This document shows positions 24,706 through 36,640 of a stretch of DNA of 64,000 nucleotides, piece after piece. A program made the translations under genes and the position numbers. The notes under the pieces were generated by a model. The model saw only the letters and a program-made list of their open reading frames with translations. It searched no databases and was not told the DNA's origin. Source of the stretch: Dietzia timorensis (lineage in GTDB: Bacteria; Actinomycetota; Actinomycetes; Mycobacteriales; Mycobacteriaceae); contig NZ_CP015961.1 of NCBI RefSeq assembly GCF_001659785.1, positions 620,001-684,000 of the forward strand, given 5' to 3'. The stretch's first letter is position 1; each line of letters starts with the position of its first letter.

Positions 24706-24936
24706 ATGAACGACATGTACGCCCAGGGATACGACAACTCCGCCGGACCTCCGGCGCGCAAGCGCCTGCTGCGCAACACCTCCGACCGCTGGATCGCCGG
24801 CGTGTGCTCCGGGCTCGCCGACTACTTCGGAATCGATGCCACGCTCGTGCGCATACTGTTTGTCGCATCGATTCTGCTGCCGGGGCCGCAGGTCCTGCTC
24901 TACCTCGTTCTGTGGCTGGTTATCCCGCAGCGTTGA
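24706..24936 (+). CDS. PspC domain membrane protein
   Basis: This 76-residue protein has a short polar N-terminus, then RLLRNTSDRWIAGVCSGLADYFG, the PspC signature, and one hydrophobic helix (LVRILFVASILLPGPQVLLYLVLWLVI) ending near the C-terminus. PspC proteins sit in the cytoplasmic membrane and take part in phage-shock-type envelope stress responses in proteobacteria; in actinobacteria small stand-alone versions are common and their role is less clear. GAAGGAGA immediately upstream confirms the ATG. It is read divergently from the Pls-like synthetase across an 87-bp gap and followed 49 bp later by the crotonase. Confidence 0.85.
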   Translation: MNDMYAQGYDNSAGPPARKRLLRNTSDRWIAGVCSGLADYFGIDATLVRILFVASILLPGPQVLLYLVLWLVIPQR

Positions 24937-24985
24937 CGGCGGCGTCGGTGGCCCGGCGCGCGGCCGAGTGTGGCACGCTTTGGCT

Positions 24986-25855
24986 ATGACCAACATTGCG
25001 CAGTACGCGAGCGAAGGTGAACCGAAATCGGTGCGGGTCGACCTGCCCGGCACCCTCGAGGGGCGGAACCCGGGGGTAGCGCAGGTGACGCTCATCGGCC
25101 CCGGCAAGAACAACGGGATGGGCCCAGAGTTCTGGGCGGAACTGCCCGGTGTCATCGCCGAACTGGACGGCAACCCGGACGTGCGCGCGATCGTCATCGC
25201 CGGCGAGGGGCGCAATTTCTCCTATGGCCTCGACCTCGTGGCGATGATGCCGGTACTGGGCGAATACTTCACCGGCGAGGTGGATGCCTCGAAGCCGATG
25301 GGGCTGCACGAGCTCATCACCTCGATGCGCGCCGCGATCGACGCGGTCGGCGAAGCGAAGACGCCGACAGTAGCGGCGATCCAGGGACGCTGCATCGGCG
25401 GCGCCGTCGACCTCATCTCCGCGTGCGATGTGCGGCACGCCGCCGCAGACGCCGAGATCTCCATCCGCGAGGTCAAGGTCGGCATCGTCGCCGACATGGG
25501 CTCGCTCGCCCGTCTGCCGCACATCATCGGCGACGGACTCACCCGCGAACTCGCGCTCACCGGCCGCGATATCGATGCGGGCACCGCCCTGCGCTACGGG
25601 CTCGTCACCCACGTCGCCGACTCCGCCGAGGCGGCCCTGGATTCGGCGCACGCCACTGCCGGCGAGATCGCCGACAACCCGCCGCTCGTGGTGCGCGGGG
25701 TCAAAGAAGTCATGGCGCGCGGGATCGAGGAGCCGATACGCCGCAGCTCCGAATACGTCGCCACGTGGAACGCCGGCTTCCTGCCCGCCCAGGATCTGCT
25801 CGAGGCGATCAACGCGACGATGGAAAAGCGCGCACCGAAGTTCCAGGGCAAGTAA
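24986..25855 (+). CDS. Crotonase, delta3,5-delta2,4-dienoyl-CoA isomerase-like
   Basis: This 289-residue crotonase-fold protein has the oxyanion-hole segments (EGRNFSYGLDL and IQGRCIGGAVDLISACD). The segment GGAVDLISACDVRHA followed by SIREVKVGIVADMGSLARLP closely follows mammalian ECH1 dienoyl-CoA isomerase. The ECH1 acidic residues Asp176, Glu196 and Asp204 all have counterparts here. That enzyme shifts double bonds during beta-oxidation of unsaturated fatty acids with odd-numbered double bonds. Databases would usually call such a gene enoyl-CoA hydratase. Soluble; no other beta-oxidation gene is nearby. It converges on the TetR gene, 22 bp apart, which might regulate it. Confidence 0.87.
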   Translation: MTNIAQYASEGEPKSVRVDLPGTLEGRNPGVAQVTLIGPGKNNGMGPEFWAELPGVIAELDGNPDVRAIVIAGEGRNFSYGLDLVAMMPVLGEYFTGEVDASKPMGLHELITSMRAAIDAVGEAKTPTVAAIQGRCIGGAVDLISACDVRHAAADAEISIREVKVGIVADMGSLARLPHIIGDGLTRELALTGRDIDAGTALRYGLVTHVADSAEAALDSAHATAGEIADNPPLVVRGVKEVMARGIEEPIRRSSEYVATWNAGFLPAQDLLEAINATMEKRAPKFQGK

Positions 25856-25877
25856 CGGGACGTGACGCGGGCGAGGC

Positions 25878-26549
25878 CTAGCGGGTCGGCGTGAACACGC
25901 TGCGCAGCGCGGCGAGCGCCTCGGTGACCTCCCGCAAGAGCACGTCGGCATCGCCGGGCGCGAGCTCGACCGGCCCGAGCAGCGGCGCCGATTGCGGCGA
26001 GTTGCTCAGCGCCACCGTCGTGGCCTCCACGAAGACGCGCAGCGACAAGGTCACCGCCAGCTCGCTGCCCAGTCCGGAGAACGGGTTGGCCCTCCGATGA
26101 CGTCGGACGAGCTCGTCTATCAACGGGCGTGCGTTCTCGTCCACAACCGTCGACACCCGTGATTCGACGGACTCGGCGCTGCCGAGGGCGTTGAACGCGG
26201 CGGCCACCCGCAGGATGCGGTCGCTCTCTGCCTCGAGCATCCCAATCCACGCGCCCGAGAGCGCGTCGAAGTATTCGGCGTCGGCCGGTTGTTCGGCGAG
26301 CTTCGTGGTGAGAGTCTCGAGCAGCTGCGCCAAGGGGTGCGCGAACATCGCGTCCTTGGAATCGAAGTAATTGTGAAACGTGCGCACCGACACTCCGGCG
26401 CGCTCAGCGATCGCGTCGACCGTCGCGTGGGTGCGACCGGATTCGATGACGATATCGAGTCCGGCGTCGACGATCGCCAGCCGCGTTCGCTCCTTTTTCG
26501 CCTCGCGCAGGCCCCACGTCGGTGCCTCCGCTTCGTTCCGAGGTGTCAT
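25878..26549 (-). CDS. TetR family transcriptional regulator
   Basis: This 223-residue regulator has the TetR DNA-binding domain at residues ~18-65: TRLAIVDAGLDIVIESGRTHATVDAIAERAGVSVRTFHNYFDSKDAMF, with the helix-turn-helix and the typical F-x-N-Y-F-x-S-K recognition and closing helices. The C-terminal ligand domain is helical and not informative; it resembles the acyl-CoA or drug-responsive type in length only. GGGTGGA precedes the ATG at 26549. It is convergent with the dienoyl-CoA-isomerase-like gene and downstream of the ppa terminator. No palindrome was noticed in its short upstream region, so the target is unknown. Confidence 0.9.
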   Translation of the reverse strand: MTPRNEAEAPTWGLREAKKERTRLAIVDAGLDIVIESGRTHATVDAIAERAGVSVRTFHNYFDSKDAMFAHPLAQLLETLTTKLAEQPADAEYFDALSGAWIGMLEAESDRILRVAAAFNALGSAESVESRVSTVVDENARPLIDELVRRHRRANPFSGLGSELAVTLSLRVFVEATTVALSNSPQSAPLLGPVELAPGDADVLLREVTEALAALRSVFTPTR

Positions 26550-26589
26550 TCCACCCAAGCTACCGGCGCCGCGGGGCAGCAGGCGGGCG

Positions 26590-26632
26590 AAAAATGGAAG
26601 CGGGCCGCACGCTGTTCGCGTGCGGCCCGCTT
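26590..26632 (-). terminator. Intrinsic terminator of ppa
   Basis: A perfect 15-bp stem (26598-26612 with 26618-26632, loop TGTTC) lies just after the ppa stop codon on the minus strand. It is followed on that strand by CCATTTTT. The GC-rich stem plus T-tract is a standard Rho-independent terminator and separates ppa from the TetR gene behind it. Confidence 0.9.
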
Positions 26633-26650
26633 CTGCTGAGCTAAATCCGG

Positions 26651-27127
26651 CTACTTCTTGTAGCGCGCGATCGCCTCGTCGATGAGGGTGTTGGCGTGCT
26701 CGGCGCCGACCCATTCGCCGGGATTGACGAACTTGCCCGGCTCGAGGTCCTTGTAGTGCTCGAAGAAGTGCGCGATCGCCTTGAGCTCGAACTCGTCCAC
26801 GTCGCCGACGTCCTTGATGGACTCCCAGCGCGGATCGTCGAGGACGCACAGCAGCTTGTCGTCGCCTCCGGCCTCGTCGCTCATCGTGTAGACGGCGACG
26901 GGGCGCGCCTTGACGATCACTCCCGGCGGCACGGACTCGGGCAACAGAACCATCGCGTCCAGCGGGTCGCCGTCCTCGCCGAGGGTGTGATCGATGAACC
27001 CGTAGTCGACGGGGTAACCCATCGAGGTGAACAGGTAACGGTCCAGGTAGACCTTGCCGGTCTCATGGTCGACCTCGTACTTGGTGCGCGAGCCCTTGGG
27101 GATCTCGATGGTTACTTCGATTGCCAC
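26651..27127 (-). CDS. ppa: Inorganic pyrophosphatase
   Basis: This 158-residue soluble family I pyrophosphatase hydrolyses PPi to phosphate, pulling biosynthetic reactions forward. It starts [19 protein letters not shown] and keeps the family core: Lys and Glu in [35 protein letters not shown] with the catalytic metal-binding Asp residues, and KPR-type phosphate contacts near [14 protein letters not shown] is the usual C-terminal motif. I chose GTG at 27127 because GAGGAG lies 7 nt upstream and it matches the mycobacterial start; a longer reading frame begins at 27193 but its first 22 residues are not family-like. Divergent from dacB, as in M. tuberculosis. Confidence 0.96.
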   Translation of the reverse strand: MAIEVTIEIPKGSRTKYEVDHETGKVYLDRYLFTSMGYPVDYGFIDHTLGEDGDPLDAMVLLPESVPPGVIVKARPVAVYTMSDEAGGDDKLLCVLDDPRWESIKDVGDVDEFELKAIAHFFEHYKDLEPGKFVNPGEWVGAEHANTLIDEAIARYKK

Positions 27128-27305
27128 GTGGTGACTCCTCGGATGCTTTTGAGCGGACGGGAAATGTCCGTTGCGGGCGTTATCGTTGGCCACGGCGGTC
27201 AGACTACCGTCGCCGGATCTGCGTTAAGTTTAATCGCAATGCCCTCCCACATGTACTCGAAGCATCCGGCGGGAGTGGCGGAGGGCCTAGGAGCGAGGAG
27301 AGTAG

Positions 27306-28745
27306 ATGGCGCCGAAGGTGTGGCGAGGGCGATCGATTCTGTGGCGAATCGGTCTCGTTCTCATCGCCATGGTGCTCGCCATCGCGCTCATTGTTTCCGC
27401 CGCTCTGGCGACCAATACCGAGCATTTGGCAGCGCCGGATACCGACATGCCGGAAGTCGGCGCGCCCGAACCGGCGCTCGCGGCGCTTCCCGAGGATGCG
27501 CCGGTACCGGCGAAGTCGGCGCTCGACAAGCTCATCGCGCCGCTCGCGGCCGATCCGGTTGTGGGGGATCTCACCGGCGTCGTCATCGATAACGCCACGG
27601 GCGAGCATCTGTGGGCCAAGGATGCGGACCGCACGCGCATCCCCGCGTCGTCGACGAAGCTGCTCACTGCGTTGGCGGCGTATTCGGTCCTTCCGGCGGA
27701 CAACACCTTGCCCACGACGCTGGCGCGCGGCGAGGCCGAAGGCGAGCTCGTCGTCATCCCAGGCGGCAACGTCACCACCGCCGCCGCGGACGAATCGACG
27801 TTCTTCCCCGGGGCCGACACCCTTGATGACTACGTCGAGCTGGCCGAATCGACGGGGGAGACCTTCACCAAGATCACGGTCGCCCCCGGCCCTTACGAGG
27901 GGCCGGAAATGGCCGATGGCTGGAACGAGGCCGATATCCCGGGCGGCTACCTCACCCGCGTGCAGCCGTGGATGCTCGACGCGGGCCGCGTCGACCCGGA
28001 GGAGACCGAGTCCCCGCGCGAGGGCCAGCCGATGTACGCCGCCGCGGTCGAGCTTGGTTCGCGGCTCGATATCGCCGAGAGCGGCGTGAAGCTCTCGAGC
28101 AGTCCCGTTCCGGTGCAGGACACCATCGGCGCGATCGACTCCGGGAAAATGGCCGAACGCACCCGCAACATCCTTGACGATTCGGACAACGTCGGCGCCG
28201 ACGCGTTGTGCCACGAGGCCGCCATGCACGTCACGGGCATCGACCATGCCGATCCGGTCTCCGATGGGGAGGCGGGGCACACCGATTCCGAATCGAGGGT
28301 GTCGATCAAGGAGGCGACCGACAACATCCTCCGCGTCCTCCGCGACAAGGGCGTCGACATCGCCGGCACGACACTGGCCGACTGCTCGGGGATGAGCCGC
28401 GAGAACCGCATCTCCGCCGATGTCCTCGCACAAGTTCTCCACCTCGCGGCCGGGCCGGAGGCTAACCCGCAGATGCGCGCTTTGCTCGACGGGCTACCGA
28501 TCGCCGCCGGGAGCGGTACCCTCCTCGACCGCTTCGGCGCGGGCTCGGGCGCGGAGGACGGTGCGGGGTGGATCCGCGCGAAGACCGGCACGCTGTCGGG
28601 CGTGTCCTCCCTCGCCGGCATCGTCACCACCGAAGACGGCCGCTCCCTGTCGTTCGCGCTCATGTCCGAGGGCACCAACCCCGCCGACGCACGCCCGGGC
28701 CTCGACCGCATCGCCGCGCTTCTGCGCGACTGCGGGTGCCGATAG
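27306..28745 (+). CDS. dacB: D-alanyl-D-alanine carboxypeptidase, PBP4/S13 family
   Basis: This 479-residue penicillin-binding protein has one N-terminal membrane helix (about 14-36), so the catalytic domain faces the cell wall. The active-site triads of family S13 are present: SSTKLLT (Ser and Lys of SxxK, about residue 118), SDN (about 297), and AKTGTLSG (about 430). It removes terminal D-Ala from peptidoglycan stem peptides or cuts cross-links. The GGAGCGAGGAG upstream supports the ATG at 27306. It precedes tilS and hpt in the order found in Mycobacterium, with only eight bases to the tilS start, so the three genes probably form an operon. Confidence 0.93.
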   Translation: MAPKVWRGRSILWRIGLVLIAMVLAIALIVSAALATNTEHLAAPDTDMPEVGAPEPALAALPEDAPVPAKSALDKLIAPLAADPVVGDLTGVVIDNATGEHLWAKDADRTRIPASSTKLLTALAAYSVLPADNTLPTTLARGEAEGELVVIPGGNVTTAAADESTFFPGADTLDDYVELAESTGETFTKITVAPGPYEGPEMADGWNEADIPGGYLTRVQPWMLDAGRVDPEETESPREGQPMYAAAVELGSRLDIAESGVKLSSSPVPVQDTIGAIDSGKMAERTRNILDDSDNVGADALCHEAAMHVTGIDHADPVSDGEAGHTDSESRVSIKEATDNILRVLRDKGVDIAGTTLADCSGMSRENRISADVLAQVLHLAAGPEANPQMRALLDGLPIAAGSGTLLDRFGAGSGAEDGAGWIRAKTGTLSGVSSLAGIVTTEDGRSLSFALMSEGTNPADARPGLDRIAALLRDCGCR

Positions 28746-28753
28746 CAGGCGGC

Positions 28754-29806
28754 ATGTCCGGGACGGGTCGACCCGAAACAGCCGGGCCGCACTCCCCGCA
28801 GGGAAGTGCGGCCTGGCGCGTCCGATCCGCAGTACGCGCCTGGCGCCGCGAGGACCCAGCCCGCGTGCCAGGTGGCGCCGTGTGCGTCGCGCTGTCCGGA
28901 GGAGCCGACTCGCTCGCGCTCACGGCCGCCGCGGTCGCCGAATTCGACGAGGTCCACGCCCTGATCGTCGACCACAGGCTCCAACAGGGCTCGGACCAGG
29001 TCGCACGCCGCGCGGCCGAGATCGCCTCCGGCCTCGGTGCAACTCCCCGCATCATGACGGCGGACGTCGGATCCTCCGGCGGCCCCGAGGCAGCGGCGCG
29101 CGAGGCGCGGTATGCCGCGCTGGCCGGCGCACGGCAAGGCCTGCCGGTGCTCCTCGCGCACACCCTGTCCGACCAGGCCGAAACCGTCCTCCTCGGCCTC
29201 GCACGCGGATCGGGCGCGCGGTCGCTGCGCGCGATGGCCGCGTGGGACGCCCCCTGGGGCCGCCCACTTCTCGGCGTGCCGCGACAAGACACCCGCGCCG
29301 CGTGCGGCGAGGCGGGACTGCAGGTGTGGGACGACCCGCACAACCTCGACCCGCGCTTTCGCCGCGTGCGAGTCCGCCGCGAACTGCTGCCGCTCGCCGA
29401 GGATGTCCTCGGCCCCGGCGTCGCCGAGGCCCTCGCGCGCACCGCCGCGCAACTGCGCGCCGATGACGATGCGCTCTCGGGGATCGCCGCCGCGGTACTC
29501 GACCGCGGGCGGTTGCCGGCCGAGGGAGAGGGGGTCCCGGCTCTCGACGTGGGAGTCGTGGAAGCGTCCGAACCGGCGATCGCGTCGCGCGTCGTCAAGG
29601 AGTGGCTGGACGGGAACGGCGCCATCGACCTCACCTTCGCGCACATCGACGCGGTAGTAGCGCTGTGCAAGCGCTGGTCAGGGCAGGGACCGGTGGCAGT
29701 TCCGGCCGGTCCCGAGTGGCGTGGAGCCCCCGCGCTCGGGCGCTCCGCGCGGCGGCTTTCGGTATGGCGAGAGGGCAGGACACTACAGTTCGGACTGCGG
29801 CAGTAG
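28754..29806 (+). CDS. tilS: tRNA(Ile)-lysidine synthase
   Basis: This 350-residue enzyme converts the C34 anticodon base of the minor tRNA-Ile to lysidine, using ATP and lysine, so that the tRNA reads AUA. The N-terminal PP-loop is clear (VCVALSGGADSLALT, SGGxDS type), followed by HALIVDHRLQQGS, HTLSDQAETVLLGLARGSG and DPHNLDPRFRRVRVRRELLP, all TilS signatures. The C-terminal part is divergent, as is usual in actinobacteria. The ATG at 28754 was preferred; GTG at 28736 overlapping dacB is possible. The position between dacB and hpt is conserved in mycobacteria. Confidence 0.92.
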   Translation: MSGTGRPETAGPHSPQGSAAWRVRSAVRAWRREDPARVPGGAVCVALSGGADSLALTAAAVAEFDEVHALIVDHRLQQGSDQVARRAAEIASGLGATPRIMTADVGSSGGPEAAAREARYAALAGARQGLPVLLAHTLSDQAETVLLGLARGSGARSLRAMAAWDAPWGRPLLGVPRQDTRAACGEAGLQVWDDPHNLDPRFRRVRVRRELLPLAEDVLGPGVAEALARTAAQLRADDDALSGIAAAVLDRGRLPAEGEGVPALDVGVVEASEPAIASRVVKEWLDGNGAIDLTFAHIDAVVALCKRWSGQGPVAVPAGPEWRGAPALGRSARRLSVWREGRTLQFGLRQ

Positions 29807-29857
29807 AGTTGTGCTATCCAGGCAGGCGGAGCAACCGGCGGGGAAGGCTTTATATAC

Positions 29858-30493
29858 ATGGCATTCGATGAGACGAGCGAGAGCACGGCACCAGCCGCCG
29901 TGGAAGGTTTGGCGATCGATCCCACGGGAACGCCCGTGCCGGACGGCAAGTATTCGGACGAGATCGAGTCTGTGCTCATCGACGAGGAGACGCTGCAGTC
30001 GCGCATCGACGAAATGGGTGCGGAGATCGGTGCGCGCTACGCCGATGCCGAGGCACCGATCATTCTCATCTGTGTGCTCAAGGGTGCGGCGATCTTCCTG
30101 TCCGACTTCGCGCGGGCGCTGACGGTTCCGTGCGAAACCGAGTTCATGGCGGTGTCCTCGTACGGCGATTCGACGTCCTCGTCCGGTGTCGTCCGGATTC
30201 TCAAGGACCTCGACCGCGATATCGCCGACCGCCACGTGGTCATCGTCGAGGACATCATCGACTCGGGGCTGACACTGTCGTGGCTGCGTAAGAACCTTTC
30301 GACGCGGCAGCCGAAGTCGCTCGAGGTGGTTACTTTGTTGCGCAAGCCCGAAGCCGTGAAGGTGGAGGCGAAACCGTTGATTGTCGGCTTCGACATTCCC
30401 AATGAGTTCGTCGTCGGTTACGGGCTGGACTTCGCCGAGCGTTACCGGGATCTTTCGTACATCGGCAAGCTTCACCCGCGGATGTATAGCTAG
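29858..30493 (+). CDS. hpt: Hypoxanthine phosphoribosyltransferase
   Basis: This 211-residue purine salvage enzyme joins hypoxanthine or guanine to PRPP to give IMP or GMP. The PRPP-binding loop [14 protein letters not shown] holds the two acidic residues of the family, and [14 protein letters not shown] and [14 protein letters not shown] supply the flexible catalytic loop. The C-terminal [20 protein letters not shown] is typical. It carries a ~30-residue N-terminal extension before the conserved core, as do some mycobacterial homologues. GGGGAAGG lies upstream of the ATG. It is followed by a GC-rich hairpin at 30517-30546. Confidence 0.95.
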   Translation: MAFDETSESTAPAAVEGLAIDPTGTPVPDGKYSDEIESVLIDEETLQSRIDEMGAEIGARYADAEAPIILICVLKGAAIFLSDFARALTVPCETEFMAVSSYGDSTSSSGVVRILKDLDRDIADRHVVIVEDIIDSGLTLSWLRKNLSTRQPKSLEVVTLLRKPEAVKVEAKPLIVGFDIPNEFVVGYGLDFAERYRDLSYIGKLHPRMYS

Positions 30494-30516
30494 GCAACGC
30501 CGGAAGGCTGCGCGAG

Positions 30517-30546
30517 GCCGCGGCTCCCGTCTTGGGGGGCCGCGGC
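30517..30546 (+). terminator. Probable terminator between hpt and the amidase gene
   Basis: GCCGCGGCTCCC (30517-30528) pairs with GGGGGCCGCGGC (30535-30546) over 12 positions with one G-T pair and a six-base loop. Only a short T run follows, so termination may be inefficient. It lies between two convergent genes and could act on both strands. Confidence 0.5.
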
Positions 30547-30673
30547 TTCTGCGATTTGCCGCGTGCCGGGAGATGCGACGGTGCGTTCGTAAGGCATTGA
30601 CTGCAGTGTGTCGGGGAGTCGAGCCGTACAAACAACCGTCGAGTGGAGTTTCAAGGCGCTGGTGGTCTCCGGA

Positions 30674-32221
30674 CTAGTCCACCGCCGTCCGTGTCCACGG
30701 CTGTTCGCGCTCGAGCCGCGCCGCGACGTCGAGCAGCAGCGATTCAGAGCCCGGTTTTCCGGCGAGCTGTACCCCGATGGGCACGCCCGAAATCCGTGCC
30801 TGGCCCGCGGGGATGTTCATCGCCGGCCAGGCGATGTGATTGAACAAGGCCGAATACGGCGCGTAGCGGAGGTTCGCCCACAGTGACCGCGCCCAGGAGC
30901 GGTCGTGCCAGGCCTCGGCCGCGATCGGCGCCGAGGCGAGGGTCGGGGTGAGAATCAGGTCGAAGGCGTCGCCTCCACTACCCATGAACTCCGACACCGC
31001 CTCCTGCGCCTTGTGCTGGGCGGCGAAGGTATCCATTCCGCGCAGCACGCGGCCGAGCAGCGCGTGGTAGCGGTTGCGGCGCTCCATCCGCGAAATCGGG
31101 AAGTTCGCGGCGGCCGCGTCGGCGTCGAGCCCTCCGGTCCACCGGGCGAGCAGCGGCCACGGCGACTTCGGGTAGGGAAGCCGCGCGTCGACGACGGTGT
31201 GGCCGCATGCCTCGAGCGCCTTCGCCACCGCGCGAGTGGCGGCGAGGATCTTCTTATCGGTCTTCACCAAGGATTTGCCGCCGAGGGAAATCGGCGGGTT
31301 GAGCGCGAGCGCGATGCGTAGCCCGTGCGGCTGCGATCGCACGGCGAGCTCCGGCCGCGCGGCGATCACGGCGGTCGCGGCCGCGAGGTCGTCGACAGTG
31401 GTTGCGAGGATCCCGTCCTCGGCCATGCCGCCCCAGTTCCCCGCGCCGAGCTCGGTGGGCACGACGTCGGGCCCCGGCTTCAACGTCACCAGCCCGCAGC
31501 AGGCGGCGGGAATGCGCAGAGAGCCCATGCCGTCGTTGCCGTGGGCGATCGGGACGAAGCCCGCGGCGACGGCCGCCGCGCTGCCACCGGAGGAACCACC
31601 GGGCGTGAGCTCCCGGTTCCACGGGTTGCGGGTCACGCCGTAGGCTGCCGAATCGGTGGCGCCCCACACGCAGAACTCCGGCGTCGTCGTCATCGCCACC
31701 GGTACCGCGCCGGCGGCCAGGAGGCGTTTGATCACCGGCGAATCCAGGGTCACGTTGTTCTTGATCGCGACGGGAACCCCGGCGAGCGGGAGCGTCGCGC
31801 GGGCGTCGTCCGGCAGCGCGTCGACGAACTCGGCGGCGGCCGACGCCTCGGAGTCGAGCAGCCCCGTGAACGCCCGCACGTCGGTGGAGCGGCGGTTGCG
31901 TTTCCGCCTTTCGCGCTTTTCCCGCCGGAGCTGCTTGGCGCCGCGGACTGGGCGCGCATTCCGTCGCGCAACCGGAGCCGCACCGACTGCCAGGCCGTTG
32001 CCGCTGTCGACGGGCTCGGACCTCTTTCCTGCGCGCCTGCGCCCGACGTCATCGGATCGTGCGGAGCCGCCGCGGTGCTCTTCGGCCGGCTCCCCGGCGG
32101 ACACCGCCGCCTCGCGGGAGGCCTGCCACGCGTCGATCGCCCGCACCGAGCCGGAGTGGACACCCGCCGCGAGGGTGGTGGCGGACATGGAGGTGAGTGA
32201 CTCGCTCGATGACGGTGCCAT
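30674..32221 (-). CDS. Amidase signature family hydrolase with a basic insert
   Basis: This 515-residue protein belongs to the amidase signature family, serine hydrolases that cut carbon-nitrogen bonds in amides. The catalytic set is complete: Lys 154 in VAIKNN, the GGSSGGSAAA segment at 208-217 with the cis-Ser, and the nucleophile Ser 234 in GMGSLRIPA. The N-terminal helix is normal, but residues ~43-113 are an insert rich in Arg/Lys/Gly (KQLRREKRERRKRNRR among others) not expected in the family; it may be a disordered surface loop. The substrate is unknown. The gene is reversed between hpt and ftsH, so it interrupts an otherwise co-directional block. No signal peptide. Confidence 0.88.
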   Translation of the reverse strand: MAPSSSESLTSMSATTLAAGVHSGSVRAIDAWQASREAAVSAGEPAEEHRGGSARSDDVGRRRAGKRSEPVDSGNGLAVGAAPVARRNARPVRGAKQLRREKRERRKRNRRSTDVRAFTGLLDSEASAAAEFVDALPDDARATLPLAGVPVAIKNNVTLDSPVIKRLLAAGAVPVAMTTTPEFCVWGATDSAAYGVTRNPWNRELTPGGSSGGSAAAVAAGFVPIAHGNDGMGSLRIPAACCGLVTLKPGPDVVPTELGAGNWGGMAEDGILATTVDDLAAATAVIAARPELAVRSQPHGLRIALALNPPISLGGKSLVKTDKKILAATRAVAKALEACGHTVVDARLPYPKSPWPLLARWTGGLDADAAAANFPISRMERRNRYHALLGRVLRGMDTFAAQHKAQEAVSEFMGSGGDAFDLILTPTLASAPIAAEAWHDRSWARSLWANLRYAPYSALFNHIAWPAMNIPAGQARISGVPIGVQLAGKPGSESLLLDVAARLEREQPWTRTAVD

Positions 32222-32338
32222 GCCTTCCGATCCTAACCGTGACAGGTGCGGCGCTGCGGGGGCACAGCGTGCGCGGGTAACCTAATAATTTGTGGTATCC
32301 GGGGCGGGCCCGGGAACCAAAGACGCTGATTGGGACGA

Positions 32339-35133
<2,795 letters not shown>

Positions 35134-35158
<25 letters not shown>

Positions 35159-35760
35159 ACCCGATCGCGGCTGCGGACCCCGCCGAGCGCCCTCCGTTCG
35201 ATCACGAGCGGGCCGAGGCGGCGGTGCGCGAACTGCTCATCGCCGTGGGGGAGGACCCCGACCGCGAGGGGCTGCGAGACACCCCGGGGCGCGTCGCACG
35301 CGCGTACTCCGAGACCTTCGCAGGGCTGTACGTCGACCCGTCCGAGGTGCTCGGGCGCACGTTCAACGAGGAGCACCGCGAGCTCGTGCTCGTCCGCGAC
35401 ATCCCGATCTACTCGACGTGCGAACACCACCTCGTGCCGTTCCACGGGGTCGCGCACATCGGCTACATCCCCGGCGAGTCCGGCACGGTGACGGGGCTGA
35501 GCAAGCTCGCCCGCCTCGTCGACCTGTACGCCAAGCGGCCGCAGGTGCAGGAGCGGCTCACCTCGCAGGTCGCGGACGCGCTGCGCGATAAGCTGCAGCC
35601 CACCGGCGTGATCGTGGTGATCGAATGCGAGCACCTGTGCATGGCGATGCGCGGCATCCGCAAGCCCGGCGCCATCACGACGACCTCTGCGGTGCGCGGC
35701 TCGTTCCGCGCCAACGCGTCGACCAGGGCCGAGGCCATGCGGCTCATCCGGGGGTCCTAG
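35134..35760 (+). CDS. folE: GTP cyclohydrolase I
   Basis: This 208-residue enzyme opens the folate pathway by converting GTP to dihydroneopterin triphosphate. Zinc ligands are in [10 protein letters not shown] (Cys and His) and [11 protein letters not shown] (Cys). [35 protein letters not shown] is the family signature. The ATG at 35134 has AAGGGA five to six bases upstream and overlaps the ftsH end; GTG at 35146 is an alternative. It heads a tightly packed folE-folP-folB-folK run in the order found in Mycobacterium, so the four are almost certainly one transcript with ftsH. Confidence 0.95.
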
Positions 35761-35761
35761 A

Positions 35762-36640
35762 GTGCTCCCGGCGAACCTCGCGCCCGATCGCTGTGTCGTG
35801 ATGGGCGTCCTCAATGTCACCGAGGACTCCTTCTCCGACGGCGGGCAGTACCTCGACACCGCCGACGCCGTGGCCCACGGGCGCGAGCTCGTCGCCGAGG
35901 GCGCCGACATCGTCGACGTCGGCGGGGAATCGACCAGGCCGGGCGCCGTGCGCGTGCCCGCGAACGAGGAGGCCGCCCGCGTCGTGCCCGTGGTGCGCGA
36001 CCTCGCCGCGGCCGGCGCCGTCGTGAGCGTCGACACGATGCGCGCCGCCGTCGCCGAGCAGTCCATCGCCGCCGGCGCGCACCTCATCAACGACGTCTCG
36101 GGCGGCATGGCCGACCCGGACATGGCGCGGGTCGTCGCCGAGTCGGGCGTTCCGTGGATCCTCATGCACTGGGTCAGTCCCGACGATTTCGCCTCGGGCG
36201 CCGGCGGCGCCGCACACACCGGTTCCGACGTGGTCGCCGACGTGATCGCGCACCTGCGCGGCCGCGTCGACGCTGCGCTCGCCGCCGGGGTGCGGCCCGA
36301 GCAGCTCATCCTCGACCCCGGCCTCGGCTTCGCGAAGACCGCGGAGGACAACTGGGAGCTGTTGCGGCGCACGGACGAGCTCACCGCGCTCGGGTACCCG
36401 GTGCTCATCGCCGCCTCGCGCAAACGCTTTCTCGGCACACTTCTCGATGACGGCGCAGGTCCCCGCCCCGCAGCCGGCCGCGACCACGCTACCGCTGCGA
36501 TCTCGGCGATGGCCGCGCGCGAGGGCGCGTGGGGTGTGCGCGTCCACGACGTCGCCCCGAGCGCGGACGCCGTGCGGGCGGCCGCAGCCTGGCGCGGCGA
36601 GGGAAACGGACGACGAGCCCGGAAGGGGAGCGATGACTGA
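35762..36640 (+). CDS. folP: Dihydropteroate synthase
   Basis: This 292-residue TIM-barrel enzyme condenses 6-hydroxymethyl-dihydropterin pyrophosphate with para-aminobenzoate and is the sulfonamide target. Signatures: [20 protein letters not shown] near the start, [14 protein letters not shown] for pyrophosphate binding, [21 protein letters not shown] for pterin binding and [10 protein letters not shown] near the end. It begins with GTG one base after the folE stop, so it depends on folE translation; no separate ribosome binding site is evident. It overlaps folB by eight bases. Confidence 0.95.
   Translation: MLPANLAPDRCVVMGVLNVTEDSFSDGGQYLDTADAVAHGRELVAEGADIVDVGGESTRPGAVRVPANEEAARVVPVVRDLAAAGAVVSVDTMRAAVAEQSIAAGAHLINDVSGGMADPDMARVVAESGVPWILMHWVSPDDFASGAGGAAHTGSDVVADVIAHLRGRVDAALAAGVRPEQLILDPGLGFAKTAEDNWELLRRTDELTALGYPVLIAASRKRFLGTLLDDGAGPRPAAGRDHATAAISAMAAREGAWGVRVHDVAPSADAVRAAAAWRGEGNGRRARKGSDD

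Noticed and set aside
24619-25215. N-terminal extension of the Pls-like synthetase by 199 codons
   Set aside because: The extension is not family-like and would overlap the PspC gene and the crotonase on the other strand; the ATG at 24618 is used instead.
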